From CAZJDM01 sp964544765 (GTDB lineage: Bacteria > Bdellovibrionota_B > Oligoflexia > CAYFLR01), in NCBI GenBank assembly GCA_964544765.1, contig CAZJDM010000032.1, forward strand, positions 1-33,456: a stretch of DNA of 33,456 nucleotides, written 5' to 3'. Within the stretch, counting starts at the first letter, position 1; every line of letters begins with the position of its first letter. Under the pieces are notes generated by a model that saw only the letters and a list, made by a program, of their open reading frames with translations, was not told the DNA's origin and made no database searches. This document shows positions 32,901 through 33,456 of this stretch, piece by piece. The translations under genes and the position numbers were made by a program.

Positions 32901-33456
32901 ATGTCTATAATTGGTTCCAATAGCAAAAACAGTAAGAATGGTGAAAAGAGTGTGAATATTAGAAAGAGCAAAAAGAGCGAAAAACTGCTGATCTTGATTG
33001 GATTAGTTGTGTTCACCGGTTTGTTAGTAAAAGTAGTTTATCGTGGAATAAATGCTTGGATGTTGAAGAAAAACTTTACTTCCTCACAACATCAACAAAA
33101 TCTGTTTCAGAATAGTTTGGGTAAAGAGCATCATTTTGTAAAGCTTCTAGATCCTTCATCGGGCATTAATCTTTCTAGTGAGTGTAAAAAGCGTTATTGT
33201 GTGGTCCATTTTTGGGCCAGTTGGTGCGAAAGTTGTAAAAACGAATTGCTTGACTTGCATGATTTTAAAAATCTACTGAGACTAATTCCTGTTGATATAA
33301 AAGTATTTTCTATTACCTACAAAGATAAGGTAGAAAGCTCTCAAGAACTGTTAAAACAATTGGGTCTTCCTTCTTTAAATGTTTACTATGGGGGAGAGAG
33401 TAATGAAACCATCGAAAAAGTATATGGTCTTACTGGAGTACCTGAAACAATGTTTG
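32901..33456 (+). CDS. TlpA/CcmG-like thioredoxin-fold protein, partial (3' off window)
   Basis: The frame runs from the ATG at 32901 to the window edge (185 codons). A Lys/Ser-rich cytoplasmic N-terminus is followed by a membrane anchor (LLILIGLVVFTGLLV), then a periplasmic thioredoxin domain. The redox motif is WCESC in HFWASWCESCKNEL, and the cis-proline loop is TGVPETMF. The layout, WASWC.SC..E and the G(V/A)PET motif are those of CcmG/DsbE and ResA-type proteins, which reduce apocytochrome c or other exported disulfides. It may instead be a general TlpA-family reductase. The gene is divergent from the STT3-like gene (86-bp gap). Confidence 0.8.
   Translation, partial: MSIIGSNSKNSKNGEKSVNIRKSKKSEKLLILIGLVVFTGLLVKVVYRGINAWMLKKNFTSSQHQQNLFQNSLGKEHHFVKLLDPSSGINLSSECKKRYCVVHFWASWCESCKNELLDLHDFKNLLRLIPVDIKVFSITYKDKVESSQELLKQLGLPSLNVYYGGESNETIEKVYGLTGVPETMF

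Overview
The window is about 33 kb of AT-rich DNA from a Gram-negative (diderm), probably motile bacterium. The diderm call rests on two predicted outer-membrane beta-barrel proteins and many secreted proteins. Motility is inferred from a flagellin, a chemoreceptor-like protein and a FliA (sigma-28)-type promoter. The phylum cannot be fixed from sequence reading alone. Two response-regulator/TPR proteins, a sigma-54 activator and long membrane glycosyltransferases suggest a free-living or host-associated environmental lineage with a complex envelope, not a reduced symbiont.

Layout. (1) Positions 1-4011 are accessory DNA. A gene entering from the left edge encodes a polymerase-palm-like protein whose 3' end is cut by an IS21-family element (about 1041-3648, istA/istB, with multiple terminal repeats). 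On the other side of the element is a frameshifted, truncated gene. (2) Positions 4047-5776 are housekeeping genes on the minus strand: tRNA-Leu(TAA), tRNA-Gly(GCC), pgsA and a TrmH-family rRNA/tRNA methyltransferase. (3) Positions 5945-10279 hold a receiver-TPR protein divergent from an overlapping chemoreceptor-flagellin gene pair that has a sigma-28-like promoter. (4) Positions 10322-16172 carry a CPBP membrane protease, a secreted subtilase preceded by a small aromatic-rich secreted protein, a P-II-like protein, a secreted low-complexity protein, ThpR and a metzincin remnant. (5) Positions 16308-20969 carry an M16C presequence-type protease and a GAF/AAA+/Fis sigma-54 activator with a variant GAFTGA loop. 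(6) Positions 21066-25425 hold a 5'-decayed secreted or propeller-like gene, an OmpP1/PorV-like barrel protein, and a second receiver-TPR gene in an operon with a small outer-membrane barrel. (7) Positions 25466-33456 are an envelope/glycan region: three GT-C-type multi-pass membrane enzymes, a solute-binding-type lipid or peptide-binding protein carrying a coding minisatellite, and the start of a TlpA/CcmG-like thioredoxin that runs off the right edge.

Three themes link the genes. The first is surface and export biology: two secreted proteases plus a metzincin remnant, barrel proteins and GT-C enzymes. The second is unusual signalling: two receiver-TPR proteins that have each lost different conserved receiver residues, and a sigma-54 activator with GVATGV in place of GAFTGA. 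The third is genome plasticity: an IS21 copy with no visible target duplication, several decayed genes, and in-frame short tandem repeats in at least three genes. No rRNA, CRISPR array or complete prophage is visible. The nearest thing to an undescribed system is the pair of atypical receiver-TPR regulators next to motility and outer-membrane genes, and the subtilase/aromatic-rich secreted protein pair. Both are hypotheses.
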